Source: Desulfuromonadaceae bacterium
GTDB taxonomy: Bacteria; Desulfobacterota; Desulfuromonadia; Geobacterales; Pseudopelobacteraceae
Direction: 5' to 3'
NCBI GenBank assembly: GCA_028688955.1
Contig: JAQTXD010000011.1
Location: forward strand, 1 to 64,000
DNA: 64,000 nt
The notes beneath the pieces are model-generated. The model saw only the letters and a list, made by a program, of their open reading frames with translations, was not told the DNA's origin and made no database searches. A program made the position numbers and the translations under genes. Shown piece after piece: positions 48,506 through 58,426 of this stretch (position 1 is its first letter; each line of letters begins with the position of its first letter).

Positions 48506-49096
48506 ATGTCTGACGCAGTTCAGTTCCTATTCCGTTTTACGCTGTTTGCTCTGGTACATTCACTGTTTGCTGTGCCGTCCCTCAAAAAACGCTGCGGCGG
48601 GCAGAGCACCCATGTCAGGAGATTCTATCGACTGTACTACAATATTGCATCACTCGTTCTTTTCGGGTGGACAATGGCGGCCTTCAGGAATTCAGAAGTT
48701 CTCTATGTTGTCCCCGGTGTCTGGAGTCTCGTGATGTACAGCATGCAGATTCTCTTTCTTGTTATACTGGCGATCTGTGTCTGTCAAACCGGGATTGCGG
48801 ATTTTCTCGGATTTTCAAAGAATGCTTCTGAGGGAGTCCATTCTTCAACGTTGGTAGTCAGTGGATGCTATCGGATTGTACGTCACCCGCTTTACCTGTT
48901 TTCACTGCTGTTTTTGATCAGTAATCCGGTTATTACCGTTCGCTGGCTTCTGTTGACTATGGTTTCTGCCGTCTATATTCTTGTCGGTGCCCGTCTTGAA
49001 GAAAAACGTTTGCTTGTGGAATATGGTGACGCATATCTGACATATCAACGCGCAGTACCCTTTCTGATACCCCGCATTTTCACGCGGAAGGCGTGA
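48506..49096 (+). CDS. Membrane methyltransferase (isoprenylcysteine/phospholipid methyltransferase-like)
   Basis: About 196 residues from the ATG at 48506. Five or so hydrophobic helices. The C-terminal signature is GCYRIVRHPLYLFSLL with EEKRLLVEYGDAYLTYQ, the SAM and metal-binding end of the ICMT/PEMT/NnrU-like group. The substrate, a lipid or prenyl group, is unknown. Its 3' end overlaps the convergent GTPase gene by 17 bases. Confidence 0.85.
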   Translation: MSDAVQFLFRFTLFALVHSLFAVPSLKKRCGGQSTHVRRFYRLYYNIASLVLFGWTMAAFRNSEVLYVVPGVWSLVMYSMQILFLVILAICVCQTGIADFLGFSKNASEGVHSSTLVVSGCYRIVRHPLYLFSLLFLISNPVITVRWLLLTMVSAVYILVGARLEEKRLLVEYGDAYLTYQRAVPFLIPRIFTRKA

Positions 49097-49943
49097 TACT
49101 ATCCAATGCAATGGATACAGTAACCACCAGCCTGCTTTGAGACTCACCCGAATGTATCTCAAGTGGAATTTTCATGGTCGTTCCCTGGACATCAATATCT
49201 GATGACAGAAGCGTCACTAGTGGTCTTGCGGGTGACAGCTGTACGGCTGAAGCCAACTCCGTGTCAACGTGAGCCATCGTCTCCGTGGCGACTGTCGATG
49301 CCGCTGGAGAAGGGGGTGTCTCAGGAATTGCAGGCAGGTTACCCCGCTCATGTTGCTCTTTTACGGCAACTCCGTCGAGCACCTGGCGAGAAAGCGTGAT
49401 CAAGGCATCAAGAAGTCCATCCCCCGATGCGGCGTTTGAAGAAAAGGTCTTTACCGTGGCAAGGCCAAGCGCTGCAGCCATCTCTGCCACGTCGACCACT
49501 CCTCCTTCCCGTAAAAAACTGTTAAACTGCAGAACCGTTGAAGTTTCATGAAGGCCGACACCATATGCAGAAAGGAAATCCCGAAGCTGCGAGACACTTT
49601 CTCTTGTTTCAGCTGCATGCCCAATAGCCGGATTGACCATGATTAATATTCCGTCTGCACCTTTAAGCGTCATTTTCCAGGTGGCCGGATTTGTGACAGT
49701 TCCGGTAAGCGTGTAGACATGCAGACGAAGTCGGTACCCGTTTGCCAATGATGTTTCAAATGGGCTAAAATCAAAAAACCGCAGGTTGTCCATACCGGCC
49801 GGTACACTCTTCAATTCACCACGCAAGGACGGTTTAATTCGAGAGTAAATATAGGTAAGCGCCGTATTCTTGCCGGCTCCTGGAGGACCGTAATAGACTA
49901 TTTTGGCGTTGATCTCTTTTTTTGCGTGATTCACGACTGCCAC
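49080..49943 (-). CDS. MglA-like small GTPase with altered G motifs
   Basis: 287 residues, GTG start after GGGAG. The first 190 or so align by eye with MglA: INAKIVYYGPPGAGKNTALTYIY (P-loop GxxGxGKN), FFDFSPF, LHVYTLTGTV and LKGADGILIMV. The MglA PGQ motif is replaced by TGT, and the G4 NKxD position reads FNSF, so base specificity and hydrolysis may differ. An Ala/Pro/Thr-rich linker and a conserved C-terminal beta-rich tail follow. No MglB/roadblock partner is beside it. It is the last gene of a tight - strand run with two small proteins and a SPOR protein. Confidence 0.8.
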   Translation of the reverse strand: MAVVNHAKKEINAKIVYYGPPGAGKNTALTYIYSRIKPSLRGELKSVPAGMDNLRFFDFSPFETSLANGYRLRLHVYTLTGTVTNPATWKMTLKGADGILIMVNPAIGHAAETRESVSQLRDFLSAYGVGLHETSTVLQFNSFLREGGVVDVAEMAAALGLATVKTFSSNAASGDGLLDALITLSRQVLDGVAVKEQHERGNLPAIPETPPSPAASTVATETMAHVDTELASAVQLSPARPLVTLLSSDIDVQGTTMKIPLEIHSGESQSRLVVTVSIALDSITPSA

Positions 49944-49957
49944 AGCATACTCCCGTC

Positions 49958-50350
49958 CTACCGCTTCTTGTTCAGTAACATTCGTTTTGCCATAGTTGAG
50001 ATAACGGTTCCGATATTTTTACTTTTAGCGAGCTGGGCCAGGTCTTTCTCACTCATTGTTCCCAAATACCGTATGGCACTCTGAACAGGTGTCCGGTTGT
50101 TTTCGACAAGGGCTTTACGAATGTTGTAGTTTTTTATCCATTCCTTGTTGGCACAGATCAGGCGCATGATCTCGTCATTCTGAATTCCGCCCTTTATGAG
50201 CGTGAGAATTTCGCCATCAGTTATGCGCGGGTTCTTTATGACACTTCCCGACACCAGTTTGTTTGCGTCTTTAACAAGAATCGAACGCCACTCTTTGTCC
50301 CCGGAAAGTGCCATCTTGATTTTCTCGCCAATTCCCATGAGCTGAGCCAT
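49958..50350 (-). CDS. Small helical protein of unknown function
   Basis: 130 residues, all helical by eye, no membrane segment. It has the pattern LVSGSVIKNPRITDGEILTL and ANKEWIKNYNIRKALVENNRTP, which I recall from uncharacterised deltaproteobacterial proteins with HEAT-like repeats; no function is known. It ends 14 bases before the GTPase start. Confidence 0.75.
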   Translation of the reverse strand: MAQLMGIGEKIKMALSGDKEWRSILVKDANKLVSGSVIKNPRITDGEILTLIKGGIQNDEIMRLICANKEWIKNYNIRKALVENNRTPVQSAIRYLGTMSEKDLAQLAKSKNIGTVISTMAKRMLLNKKR

Positions 50351-50365
50351 CTTGTATTTGCTGAG

Positions 50366-50767
50366 CTACTGCTCATCATCTTCATTGATTTCGGCATCTT
50401 CTGCTGGTTCTGCCTCTTCCTGTCCCGGTGTTATTCGCTGATTCTCATCATCTGCGGGGGAGGGGAACCCGGTATCAGGATAGTTTTTACAGAGGGCAGG
50501 CAACGCGGCAGTAATCCGTTGGTTCTTTTGTGGGCAATCGGCGTATTCCCTGATGACTTCAACAGGCAGCTCTGCCAGATTGGCGAGTGCAACCGTGCGA
50601 ACTGCCGGTTCGGCATCCTTTGAAAGGCAGAACAAGAGCATCAACCGGTCTGCAACGGACATGCTTTCAGCGGCGGCGCAGCCGGAAAGCCTTGTCTCAA
50701 GAGTCGTTCCCGGCCGGACGAATGTCGCCACAGCCGGGGAAATGGTTAGAGTTACTTTTTCAGCCAT
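50366..50767 (-). CDS. Small HEAT-like protein of unknown function
   Basis: 133 residues. A central stretch (ADRLMLLFCLSKDAEPAVRTVALANLAELP) looks like one HEAT-type helical pair; the C-terminus is very acidic (Glu/Asp/Pro). It lies between the SPOR gene and the previous small gene, with gaps of 6 and 15 bases. Possibly a partner of the GTPase. Confidence 0.7.
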   Translation of the reverse strand: MAEKVTLTISPAVATFVRPGTTLETRLSGCAAAESMSVADRLMLLFCLSKDAEPAVRTVALANLAELPVEVIREYADCPQKNQRITAALPALCKNYPDTGFPSPADDENQRITPGQEEAEPAEDAEINEDDEQ

Positions 50768-50773
50768 CGGGCA

Positions 50774-51787
50774 TTATTTCTGGGACAGGGTCGCTTTCAT
50801 TCCTGCGCCCTTCAGTTTGCCAAGGGCATTCTCTGCAGCTTTTCTCGAGGAAAACGGGCCAACAGACAGGCTTTGTGATGGAATTGCGATGTCAGCATGT
50901 TTGATGGTTGCCGAATAACCGGCTGACTTCAGGCGATCTTTCTCGGAACGGGCTGCTTCACCCTGTAAATATGAACCTGCATATACGTCAAATTTGCCGC
51001 CCTGTTCAAGGACGAAGGCATCAGAAGTATGCTTCTTCAACTTTTCAAGAGTTGCTTGTGCTGATGCCCGATCAGTAAACTCGGCAACAAAAAGGCGGTT
51101 CATTGTAGTTTTTTTACGGGCAGATGGCTTGACGACCGGCTCAAAACCCGCCTTTCGAACGCGTCCCATGTCGGCAGAAAGAACTTCTTCAAGAACATAA
51201 TTCCCGACAACAAGAGACCATGGCCCAGATACTGTTCTGTTGCTTTTTGCCTGTGCTCCCGGCTTCGCAGAGTCTCCCGAAACACCTTTCTTTACTGCAT
51301 CTTTTAAAGGTGTACTCTTCCTGTCTGTCACGGCAGTTTTTTTCTCTTCAGCCTTGGGAACGGCAACTTTTTTGTCAGCTGTCGATTTTTGTTCAATTTT
51401 CTTTTCTGCCGGTTTGGTCTCCACAACTTTTTTCTGCTCTGTCTTGGCGGGTGGCAGAGATGGTGCTGCTGCTTTGACTGCCGGTGCTGCCGTTGGTTTC
51501 GGGGCCGCTGCTTCAGCTTTTACAGGCGGCTTTTTTGCTGGTTCGGCCGGCTCTCCCGTACGTGGCGGCAGCGGCATTTTCACCGTCTGCGCTTGTGGCG
51601 CAGGTGCTTGAACTGCAGCTGACTTCTGCTCTTCCCGGGGTTTGATGAGGTCCGTAAAAAAATAAATGTACCCGAAGCCGCCAACCAGAATCAGCAGAAG
51701 GACAAGAAGCGAACTCTGGTTCTTCTGCTCGCCGGACGCCCCCTGTTGCTGATGCGTGTCAGAATCTTTGCTGAATTTAATGTCCAT
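50774..51787 (-). CDS. Membrane-anchored SPOR-domain protein
   Basis: 337 residues. A short cytoplasmic end (about 1-27), one TM helix (about 28-46), a long Pro/Ala/Lys-rich periplasmic linker (about 60-190) and two SPOR units (about 195-265 and 268-337; LVVGNYVLEEVLSADMGRV and SVGPFSSRKAAENAL). SPOR domains bind septal peptidoglycan lacking stem peptides. FtsN- and DedD-like layout. It stands 18 bases after the EF-G-like gene and is read with the downstream MglA-like GTPase operon. Confidence 0.85.
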   Translation of the reverse strand: MDIKFSKDSDTHQQQGASGEQKNQSSLLVLLLILVGGFGYIYFFTDLIKPREEQKSAAVQAPAPQAQTVKMPLPPRTGEPAEPAKKPPVKAEAAAPKPTAAPAVKAAAPSLPPAKTEQKKVVETKPAEKKIEQKSTADKKVAVPKAEEKKTAVTDRKSTPLKDAVKKGVSGDSAKPGAQAKSNRTVSGPWSLVVGNYVLEEVLSADMGRVRKAGFEPVVKPSARKKTTMNRLFVAEFTDRASAQATLEKLKKHTSDAFVLEQGGKFDVYAGSYLQGEAARSEKDRLKSAGYSATIKHADIAIPSQSLSVGPFSSRKAAENALGKLKGAGMKATLSQK

Positions 51788-51805
51788 AAAAATCTCCAGA
51801 ACAGC

Positions 51806-53905
51806 CTAATGATTGGTATGTGAATCTTTCTTTTCAGCCAAAGCTTCGGCCACAATTTTTTGGGAAAGATGCGACGGCACTTCTTCATAATGTGAAAACT
51901 CAATGCTGAATAATCCGCGGTCACTGGTCATTGATTTGAGGTCATTGGAATATGCAAGAACTTCAGACATCGGTACTATGGTACGGATAATCTGCGAGTT
52001 TGCCTTTGGCTCGACTCCGACGACCTTTCCGCGTCGAGAGTTTAAGTCACCGATGACGTCTCCCATATTTTCATCCGGCACGGTAACCTTCATATTTACA
52101 ATAGGTTCAAGCAGGACCGGCTTGCAGAGTTCCATTGCTTTTTTGAATGCCATGGATCCGGCTACTTTGAATGCCATTTCTGAGGAGTCTACCGTGTGGA
52201 AAGACCCATCATACAGGGCCACCTTGAAATCAACAACCGGGTAGCCGGCAAGAAAACCATCAATACTGGCCTCCTGAATTCCTTTATCAACGGCAGGGAT
52301 ATACTGGCGCGGGATGACACCACCGACAACCTTATCTTCAAAAACATATCCTTCGCCACGACTGGTTGGAGACATTTCAATCCAGCAATCACCGTATTGT
52401 CCACGTCCTCCGGATTGCTTCTTGTATTTACCCTGAACCTTGGCAGTACCCCGGATTGTCTCAAAATAAGGCACTTTCGGTGTTTTGAGAAGGACTTCAA
52501 CACCGAATTTGCGTTTCATCTTTTCAACGATAACTTCCAGATGGACCTGACCCATGCCGGAAATGATAAATTCCTTGGTCTGCGGGTCCCGATGGGACTC
52601 AAGCGTCGGTTCTTCCTCAATCATCCGGTGCAGTGCGTTATGGATTTTGTCCTCATCTGCCTTGGTTTTTGGCTCGATCGCATATGATATCACCGGTAGA
52701 AGCTGTTTTGCAGGTTCGAAAACAATCGGTTTTGCAGGGTCACACAGCGTATCTCCGGTAACGGTTTCCTTGAGTTTTGCTACGGCAACGATGTCGCCAG
52801 CAACAGCCTGCTTGATCGGATGTTGTTTTTTCCCTTCAAGTTCATAAATTTGCCCGATACGTTCCTCGACTCCCTTGGTGGAATTGTAAATCGTGGAGTC
52901 AGAGTTAAGTACTCCCGAATACACCCTGAAAATAGTTATCTTGCCGGTATATGGGTCGGAAGTCGTTTTGAATACCAGCGCTGAGAAGGGCTCTTTCTCG
53001 TCCGGAGCACGTTCGATTATCTCTTCAGTCTTGGGGTGGATACCAACCGCTTTGGTCCGGTCGAGCGGCGAGGGGAGATAGTCGCAGATTGCATTCAGCA
53101 GGTGCGCGACTCCGATATTGGCTGTTGCTGCGCCACAGAGTACCGCGGTGAACGTGTTGCGCATTGTCCCGACCCGAAGCCCGTCAATAATTTCGTCAAC
53201 GGTAAGATCCCCATTTTCAAGATATTTTTCAGTCAGGGCATCATACGCTTCGGCTACTGTTTCAACCATCTGTTCACGCAGGCGCGCCGCTTCCTCTGCG
53301 TATTCAGCCGGGATTGCCGCTTCTGTAAATTTTCCCGAACCGTCCTTTGAGTAATAACAGGCCTTCATGGTAATCAGGTCGATAACTCCCTCAAAGTTTG
53401 CTTCAAGCCCGATAGGCATCTGGATGGCAACGCCGCGTGCTCCGAGCATTTTTTCCATATCGTCAATTGCCCGCAGGAAGCTTGCCCGCTCGCGGTCAAG
53501 TTTGTTGACGAATGCGATACGCGGGATTTCAAAATCATTGGCCCAACTCCAGATTTCTTCCGTTTGTGCCTTAACACCCGATATGGCAGAGAGGATTACT
53601 ACCGCACAGTCAAGGGTGCGCATGCAGGCGCGGGTATCGGCAATGAAATTGCCATAGCCGGGGGTGTCAACGATGTGAATGGAATGCCCGTGCCATTCAC
53701 AATGGTCCAGAGCAGATGTGATTGATATTTTTCGTTTAATCTCTTCCGGTTCAAAATCCATGGTTGCCGTACCGTCATCAACACGGCCCAGTCGGTCAAT
53801 CATCCCGGTGTCAAACAGGATCGCCTCAGAAAGTGAGGTTTTACCGGCACCACCGTGTGCGACAATGCCCAAGTTGCGAATCTTGCTGGTTTCAAACTGT
53901 CCCAT
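51806..53905 (-). CDS. Elongation factor G-like GTPase (EF-G2 type)
   Basis: 699 residues from the ATG at 53905, after AAGGAGG. G1 reads AHGGAGKTSLSE, G2 region KRKISITSAL, G3 VDTPGYGNF, G4 VNKLDRER; domains II to V follow, ending near EVLAYSNDLKSMTSDRG. The G1 and G2 variants, unlike AHIDAGKTT and RGITI of housekeeping EF-G, mark it as the EF-G2-like second form found in many deltaproteobacteria. Its role is not settled; it may act in ribosome recycling or under stress. It heads the SPOR/GTPase run and follows coaX by 87 bases. Confidence 0.9.
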   Translation of the reverse strand: MGQFETSKIRNLGIVAHGGAGKTSLSEAILFDTGMIDRLGRVDDGTATMDFEPEEIKRKISITSALDHCEWHGHSIHIVDTPGYGNFIADTRACMRTLDCAVVILSAISGVKAQTEEIWSWANDFEIPRIAFVNKLDRERASFLRAIDDMEKMLGARGVAIQMPIGLEANFEGVIDLITMKACYYSKDGSGKFTEAAIPAEYAEEAARLREQMVETVAEAYDALTEKYLENGDLTVDEIIDGLRVGTMRNTFTAVLCGAATANIGVAHLLNAICDYLPSPLDRTKAVGIHPKTEEIIERAPDEKEPFSALVFKTTSDPYTGKITIFRVYSGVLNSDSTIYNSTKGVEERIGQIYELEGKKQHPIKQAVAGDIVAVAKLKETVTGDTLCDPAKPIVFEPAKQLLPVISYAIEPKTKADEDKIHNALHRMIEEEPTLESHRDPQTKEFIISGMGQVHLEVIVEKMKRKFGVEVLLKTPKVPYFETIRGTAKVQGKYKKQSGGRGQYGDCWIEMSPTSRGEGYVFEDKVVGGVIPRQYIPAVDKGIQEASIDGFLAGYPVVDFKVALYDGSFHTVDSSEMAFKVAGSMAFKKAMELCKPVLLEPIVNMKVTVPDENMGDVIGDLNSRRGKVVGVEPKANSQIIRTIVPMSEVLAYSNDLKSMTSDRGLFSIEFSHYEEVPSHLSQKIVAEALAEKKDSHTNH

Positions 53906-53992
53906 AGAACTGCCTCCTTGTGTGCAATATAGTTTCCACTGGCCGTCCAACACAGCTTCATTTTTATTGTGAGTGACGCATCATCGATTAAA

Positions 53993-54757
53993 TCAGCAGT
54001 TTCGTTCATACAATATGCGTAAACCATCGAGCGTCAGATAATCGTCAATGTCGTCAATTGTTTTTGATTCAGGAGCAATGAGGGAAGCCAGGCCACCGGT
54101 TGCAATCACTCGAACGTCTTCATGGGATTCTGCCCGTATGTGTGCAACAATCCCGTCTACCAGTCCGACGTACCCGAAAAAGATTCCTGCCTGCATCGAG
54201 TTGACAGTGTTCTTTGCGATGGCATGGGGCGGTTTGACAATATCTATCCTCGGCAGTTTGCTGGCGCGCTGAAAGAGTGCTTCAACCGAAATAGCGAGGC
54301 CTGGCGCGATGGCACCTCCGCAATATTCCCCCTTGCTGTTGACATAATCAAACGTTGTCGCCGTCCCGAAATCAATAACTACCAGTGCCGATTTATACCG
54401 TTCGAAGGCTGCCACTGCGTTGACAATCCGGTCCGCACCTACTTCGAGGGGGTTGTCATAATGAATCGGCATACCGGTCTTAATGCCGGGGCCGACAACA
54501 GAGGGACTCAGATTGAAAAAGTCATGGGATAGTGCTTCCATTACGCCGGTCAGTGGAGGCACAACTGAAGAAATTATAGTCGCCTTGACCGTTGAAAATT
54601 CCAGCCCATTCTGTTCGAACAGGCTATGCAGCAGTACCGCGTATTCGTCAGATGTGCGTGATTTGTCAGATGAAAGCCGCCAGCTTCGTACAAGCAGGCT
54701 TCCGTCATACACTCCAAACACAATATTGCTGTTGCCGACGTCAATTACCAGAAGCAT
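53993..54757 (-). CDS. coaX: Type III pantothenate kinase
   Basis: 254 residues. ASKHA-fold motifs: [37 protein letters not shown] and GGAIAPGL. It phosphorylates pantothenate, the first step of CoA synthesis. Start ATG one base after the birA stop. Confidence 0.96.
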   Translation of the reverse strand: MLLVIDVGNSNIVFGVYDGSLLVRSWRLSSDKSRTSDEYAVLLHSLFEQNGLEFSTVKATIISSVVPPLTGVMEALSHDFFNLSPSVVGPGIKTGMPIHYDNPLEVGADRIVNAVAAFERYKSALVVIDFGTATTFDYVNSKGEYCGGAIAPGLAISVEALFQRASKLPRIDIVKPPHAIAKNTVNSMQAGIFFGYVGLVDGIVAHIRAESHEDVRVIATGGLASLIAPESKTIDDIDDYLTLDGLRILYERNC

Positions 54758-54758
54758 T

Positions 54759-55736
54759 CTATATTACCCTCACGTCTCCACAGGTGATTCGGTGCAGTAC
54801 GTTGTCATCAGTTTTAAGAAGCAGGGCACCATCCAGGTCGATCCCCGTGCAGATGCCGCCGGTGCATTCCGTACCGGAATCGCTGACACTCACCCGCCGC
54901 CCGCTGGCGTTGCAGCGCAACAGCCACTCATCGCGCACCGGAGCGAAGCCATGGGCCAGAAAATCACTATACAGAAGATCCAGTTCGTGCAGCATGACAC
55001 TGGTAAATTGCGAACGGTCCACCTGTGTGCCGGACTCCAGAAAAAGTGACGTTGCGGGGTATCTGAGGTCATCCGGGAACTGGTCTGCAGTCATATTCAG
55101 GTTGATGCCAATACCCAGAATAACAAAGTTGATGCCATCGGTTTCCGCACTCATCTCGTTTAACAGGCCGGCAACTTTTTTCCCGGAGACCAGGAGGTCA
55201 TTTGGCCACTTGATCTCAGGGGTCAACCGTGTCGTACGCTCGATTGCCCGTGCTGCCGCTACGGTGGACAGGAATGTCAGCTGCGGGGCTTCATGGGGCA
55301 TGATGTCAGGGCGCAGAACGACGGAACAGTACAGGTTTACTCCGGCCGGTGACGCCCAAATCCTGCCCCTGCGGCCTTTGCCGCCGCTTTGAAAATCGGC
55401 AAGTACAACGGTCCCCTCAACAGCACCTTCCTCCGCCAGACGGAAGGCATCGGCGTTGGTTGAGGTGGTTGTTTTCAGAAATTCCAGTCGAGTGCCGATT
55501 ATTGTGCTGTTCAACTGTGATGTTACTTCGTGCGGATCAATGCAGTCTGGCGATGAGACGAGACGATACCCGCGCGATGGCACTGCCTCGATACAATATC
55601 CGTCGGTTCTCAGCGCAGTTATGTGCTTCCAGACCGCGGTTCGTGATACACCGAGTTTTTTGCTTATGTACTCACCTGATACATAGCCGTCTTCACTACG
55701 AAACAGATGCAGAATGATAGCGGCTTTGTGGTGCAT
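54759..55736 (-). CDS. birA: Biotin-[acetyl-CoA-carboxylase] ligase / repressor BirA
   Basis: 325 residues. An N-terminal winged helix-turn-helix (about 1-60, [20 protein letters not shown]) shows the repressor form. The ligase core has [19 protein letters not shown] and [12 protein letters not shown]; the C-terminal SH3-like domain is present. It joins biotin to carboxylase and would regulate biotin genes. The ATG follows GAGG. Confidence 0.95.
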   Translation of the reverse strand: MHHKAAIILHLFRSEDGYVSGEYISKKLGVSRTAVWKHITALRTDGYCIEAVPSRGYRLVSSPDCIDPHEVTSQLNSTIIGTRLEFLKTTTSTNADAFRLAEEGAVEGTVVLADFQSGGKGRRGRIWASPAGVNLYCSVVLRPDIMPHEAPQLTFLSTVAAARAIERTTRLTPEIKWPNDLLVSGKKVAGLLNEMSAETDGINFVILGIGINLNMTADQFPDDLRYPATSLFLESGTQVDRSQFTSVMLHELDLLYSDFLAHGFAPVRDEWLLRCNASGRRVSVSDSGTECTGGICTGIDLDGALLLKTDDNVLHRITCGDVRVI

Positions 55737-55775
55737 CGTGCTGCCTCGTAATTTTATGATAGAAACTTTTGCGGC

Positions 55776-56600
55776 TTAGTCGAGAAGCATTGAGATGTCC
55801 ATCGCGCGTGGTGAATGGGTCAACGCTCCCACGGAAATGATATCTACTCCGGTTTCGGCAATCGCCCGTACCCGCTCCAGATTGACTCCGCCTGAGGCCT
55901 CTACGAGAGCACGTCCATTGATTGTGGTGACTGCTGCTTTCATGTCATCAATACTCATGTTGTCCAGCATGATTATGTCAGCCCCGGCTGCAAGAGCTTC
56001 ATCAACCTGGGTCAGCGATTCTGTTTCTATTTCAATTTTTAATGTATGTGGGATATAGGCGCGGGCGCGACGGATTGCTTCGGTTATTCCACCGGCTGCG
56101 GTGATATGATTCTCTTTAATCAACACCCCGTCGTAAAGCCCGGTGCGGTGATTGATGCCGCCTCCGACCCGCACGGCATATTTTTCAAGCTGACGCAGAC
56201 CGGGAGTCGTTTTCCGGGTGTCAACTATCCGGGCCGAGGTGCCGTTGACCGCTTCGACGAAACTGGACGTAAGAGTGGCAATACCGCACATTCTTTGCAA
56301 CAGGTTCAGTGCTACCCGTTCGCCCATTAAAAGCTGACTGGCGTCCCCGTGAATTGTTGCCAAAACGGTTCCAGGTGACGCTTTTTCGCCATCGATCAGG
56401 CATGGGTCGAAAGAAATGGAAGAGTCGAGAATACTGAAGACGCGGGCGGCGGTGGAAAGACCGGCAACAACCAGATTTTCCTTGGCAATCAATCGTGCGG
56501 AAGCGGAACGCTGATGCGGAACAACGGCCAGCGTGGTTATGTCGCCGGTATGGATGTCTTCAAGGAGAGCCTGCTCAATCAGACGGTCAATCATTATCAT
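55776..56600 (-). CDS. nadC: Nicotinate-nucleotide pyrophosphorylase (quinolinate PRTase)
   Basis: 274 residues. Catalytic signature DTRKTTPGLRQLEKYAV and GGGINHRTGLYDGVLIKENHI; C-terminal GVDIISVGALTHS. It makes nicotinate mononucleotide from quinolinate in NAD synthesis. The GGGG site supports the ATG at 56600 or 56594. First gene of nadC-birA-coaX. Confidence 0.96.
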   Translation of the reverse strand: MIMIDRLIEQALLEDIHTGDITTLAVVPHQRSASARLIAKENLVVAGLSTAARVFSILDSSISFDPCLIDGEKASPGTVLATIHGDASQLLMGERVALNLLQRMCGIATLTSSFVEAVNGTSARIVDTRKTTPGLRQLEKYAVRVGGGINHRTGLYDGVLIKENHITAAGGITEAIRRARAYIPHTLKIEIETESLTQVDEALAAGADIIMLDNMSIDDMKAAVTTINGRALVEASGGVNLERVRAIAETGVDIISVGALTHSPRAMDISMLLD

Positions 56601-56663
56601 TTTGGTCCCCTGGGCGCAAAAAGTGAAATGATCTATATCACAGCGTCAGAGTCGTATCAACCG

Positions 56664-57581
56664 CTATGAAGAACGATTGTCAATTACGTAGCAGCTCCCG
56701 CCGGATTTTTTTGCCAGCTTCTTAACTTCAGCTGCAACCTCCGTAACCTTTGCTACGTGCTGAAGCTTTGGCCTGTTCATCGGCACAACACCAATTGACA
56801 CCGAGAGCAACGGTATGTTTTCCTTTTCACCCCTGCGGTTGGTACCTGGGTAGGTGCCGCTCTGTTTCGTTTCGTCATCAAACAGATCAAGTACGATCAT
56901 ATCGAAGTGGTCAATGATCGTCCTGCAGACGGTCTCCACCTGGTCCAGAGCCACAATGCACACGAAGTCGTCCCCGCCGATATGTCCGCAGAACCCCCCT
57001 CCGGAGTTGTGGACCGCATTGAACATGATCCGGGCAGTCATGCGGATTACTTCGTCGCCGTGTGAAAACCCATACGCGTCGTTATATGGTTTGAAATGGT
57101 TTATGTCGACGTAACAAACCGCCGTAGGTGTGCCCAAAGCGGTTTCAATCGCATTCTGTATAGACGTATTGCCCGGAAGCCGTGTCAGCGGATTGTTATC
57201 AAAGATGCGTTTAATACGTGAGAACGCAAGAGATATGCGTATGAACAGTTCGTTGAAATTAAGTGGCAGCCCAAGAAAATCGTCAAGCGGACACCGGTGC
57301 CAGTCGGGAATGTCATCTTCAGCAATATTAACCAGGCCGATAATTGGAATAACGCTGAAATAGCTGTCGCTCCGGAGGGTTGTAATAATCCCGGCGCTGC
57401 ATTCCGATTTGTCGGAGAGATCGATAATCATCAGGTCTGGCGGATCAGAATAAAATTTACCCAATGCCAAATCGTCACAGGGCATTGTCGTTGCCTGACA
57501 CCCCTTGCTATGCAGGCGGAGTAGAATGTGGGAAAGGAGTTGGTGATCAGAAGAGAGTATCGTTATTCGGGACCGCTGCAT
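56664..57581 (-). CDS. Degenerate-REC GGDDF-domain protein
   Basis: 305 residues. The N-terminal receiver-like part keeps an Asp (MIIDLSD) but lacks the usual Lys-Pro. The GGDEF domain reads GGDDF, with NPLTRLPGN upstream and specificity residues YNDAYGFSHGD, so guanine is expected. The Glu-to-Asp change and missing RxxD site make cyclase activity uncertain. The ATG overlaps the stop of the HDOD gene by one base. It closes the three-gene operon with 58745. Confidence 0.85.
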   Translation of the reverse strand: MQRSRITILSSDHQLLSHILLRLHSKGCQATTMPCDDLALGKFYSDPPDLMIIDLSDKSECSAGIITTLRSDSYFSVIPIIGLVNIAEDDIPDWHRCPLDDFLGLPLNFNELFIRISLAFSRIKRIFDNNPLTRLPGNTSIQNAIETALGTPTAVCYVDINHFKPYNDAYGFSHGDEVIRMTARIMFNAVHNSGGGFCGHIGGDDFVCIVALDQVETVCRTIIDHFDMIVLDLFDDETKQSGTYPGTNRRGEKENIPLLSVSIGVVPMNRPKLQHVAKVTEVAAEVKKLAKKSGGSCYVIDNRSS

Positions 57582-58426
57582 CAGACACTCATCATTTCAA
57601 GGCTGAAATTTTTGACTTCTACCAGCTTATCTTCAATTTCATCAACAAGTTCAGTCAGCAAATGCTCATTCAGTTTGAGAGTATCCCAGGCAATTTCCTG
57701 AATTGGTGGCACCAGGCAATCGCCACTGTTGCCAAATCCACTGGCTTTGACAAGTACATCAGCCATATGAACCGCTGCCGTTTTGATGCGATGATTTACC
57801 GACGTACCTACATCATGGTGAGAGGCGATCGGTTCGCTGAGTTTGTCCGGGAGAAACCAGCTCTTCGATAGCCAACATCCCACTTCTGCATGGTCCGTCT
57901 CTATGATCTCTTTCTCTGCTTCCATGATGTAAATGTGCCGTTCTCTGACAAGCTTGAGGATGTCCTTTTCGGCTTCACTGCACTTCAGGCTGATAATTAC
58001 CTTGCCGATGTCGTGCAGGAGTCCGGCTGTTGCAATCTCTTCACATTCAGGCAGGCTCAGTTTTTTTGCAATAAGGTTTGCTGCAACACCAACTCCCAGC
58101 GAATGTTCCCATAGACCAACGCTCTCTTTCTCCATGATCGCAAAAATGGATGACGAGAGCGCAAGGCTCTTTACCACATTTACCCCCAGCAGAATCATGG
58201 CATTTGAGATTGTGGAGACTCGATAAAATCCATAGGACGGCGAGTTTGCCAGCCGAAGAATGCGGGCGGATAGGACTTGATCCGAAGAGACAATTTTGGC
58301 CATCTCCTGTACCGACGATTTGTCATTATCAGAGAGGGTATTCAACTTGTGGATCACACCAGGAAGTGTTGGCAGCGTTTTGGTGTCCATGATTATTTTT
58401 TTCAGATCACTCCGCTTGTCGGTCAC
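57581..58426 (-). CDS. HDOD-domain signalling protein
   Basis: 281 residues from the GTG at 58426, which is preceded by GGGGGGAGATA; a longer open frame up to 58612 overlaps the previous gene and is not like the family. HDOD domain about 10-210: TLPTLPGVIHKLN, LRLANSPSYG, ISNAMILLGVNVV and HD motif LLHDIGKVI. HDOD proteins lack HD-GYP catalytic residues and act as signalling scaffolds. It overlaps the upstream gene by 20 bases. Confidence 0.9.
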   Translation of the reverse strand: MTDKRSDLKKIIMDTKTLPTLPGVIHKLNTLSDNDKSSVQEMAKIVSSDQVLSARILRLANSPSYGFYRVSTISNAMILLGVNVVKSLALSSSIFAIMEKESVGLWEHSLGVGVAANLIAKKLSLPECEEIATAGLLHDIGKVIISLKCSEAEKDILKLVRERHIYIMEAEKEIIETDHAEVGCWLSKSWFLPDKLSEPIASHHDVGTSVNHRIKTAAVHMADVLVKASGFGNSGDCLVPPIQEIAWDTLKLNEHLLTELVDEIEDKLVEVKNFSLEMMSV

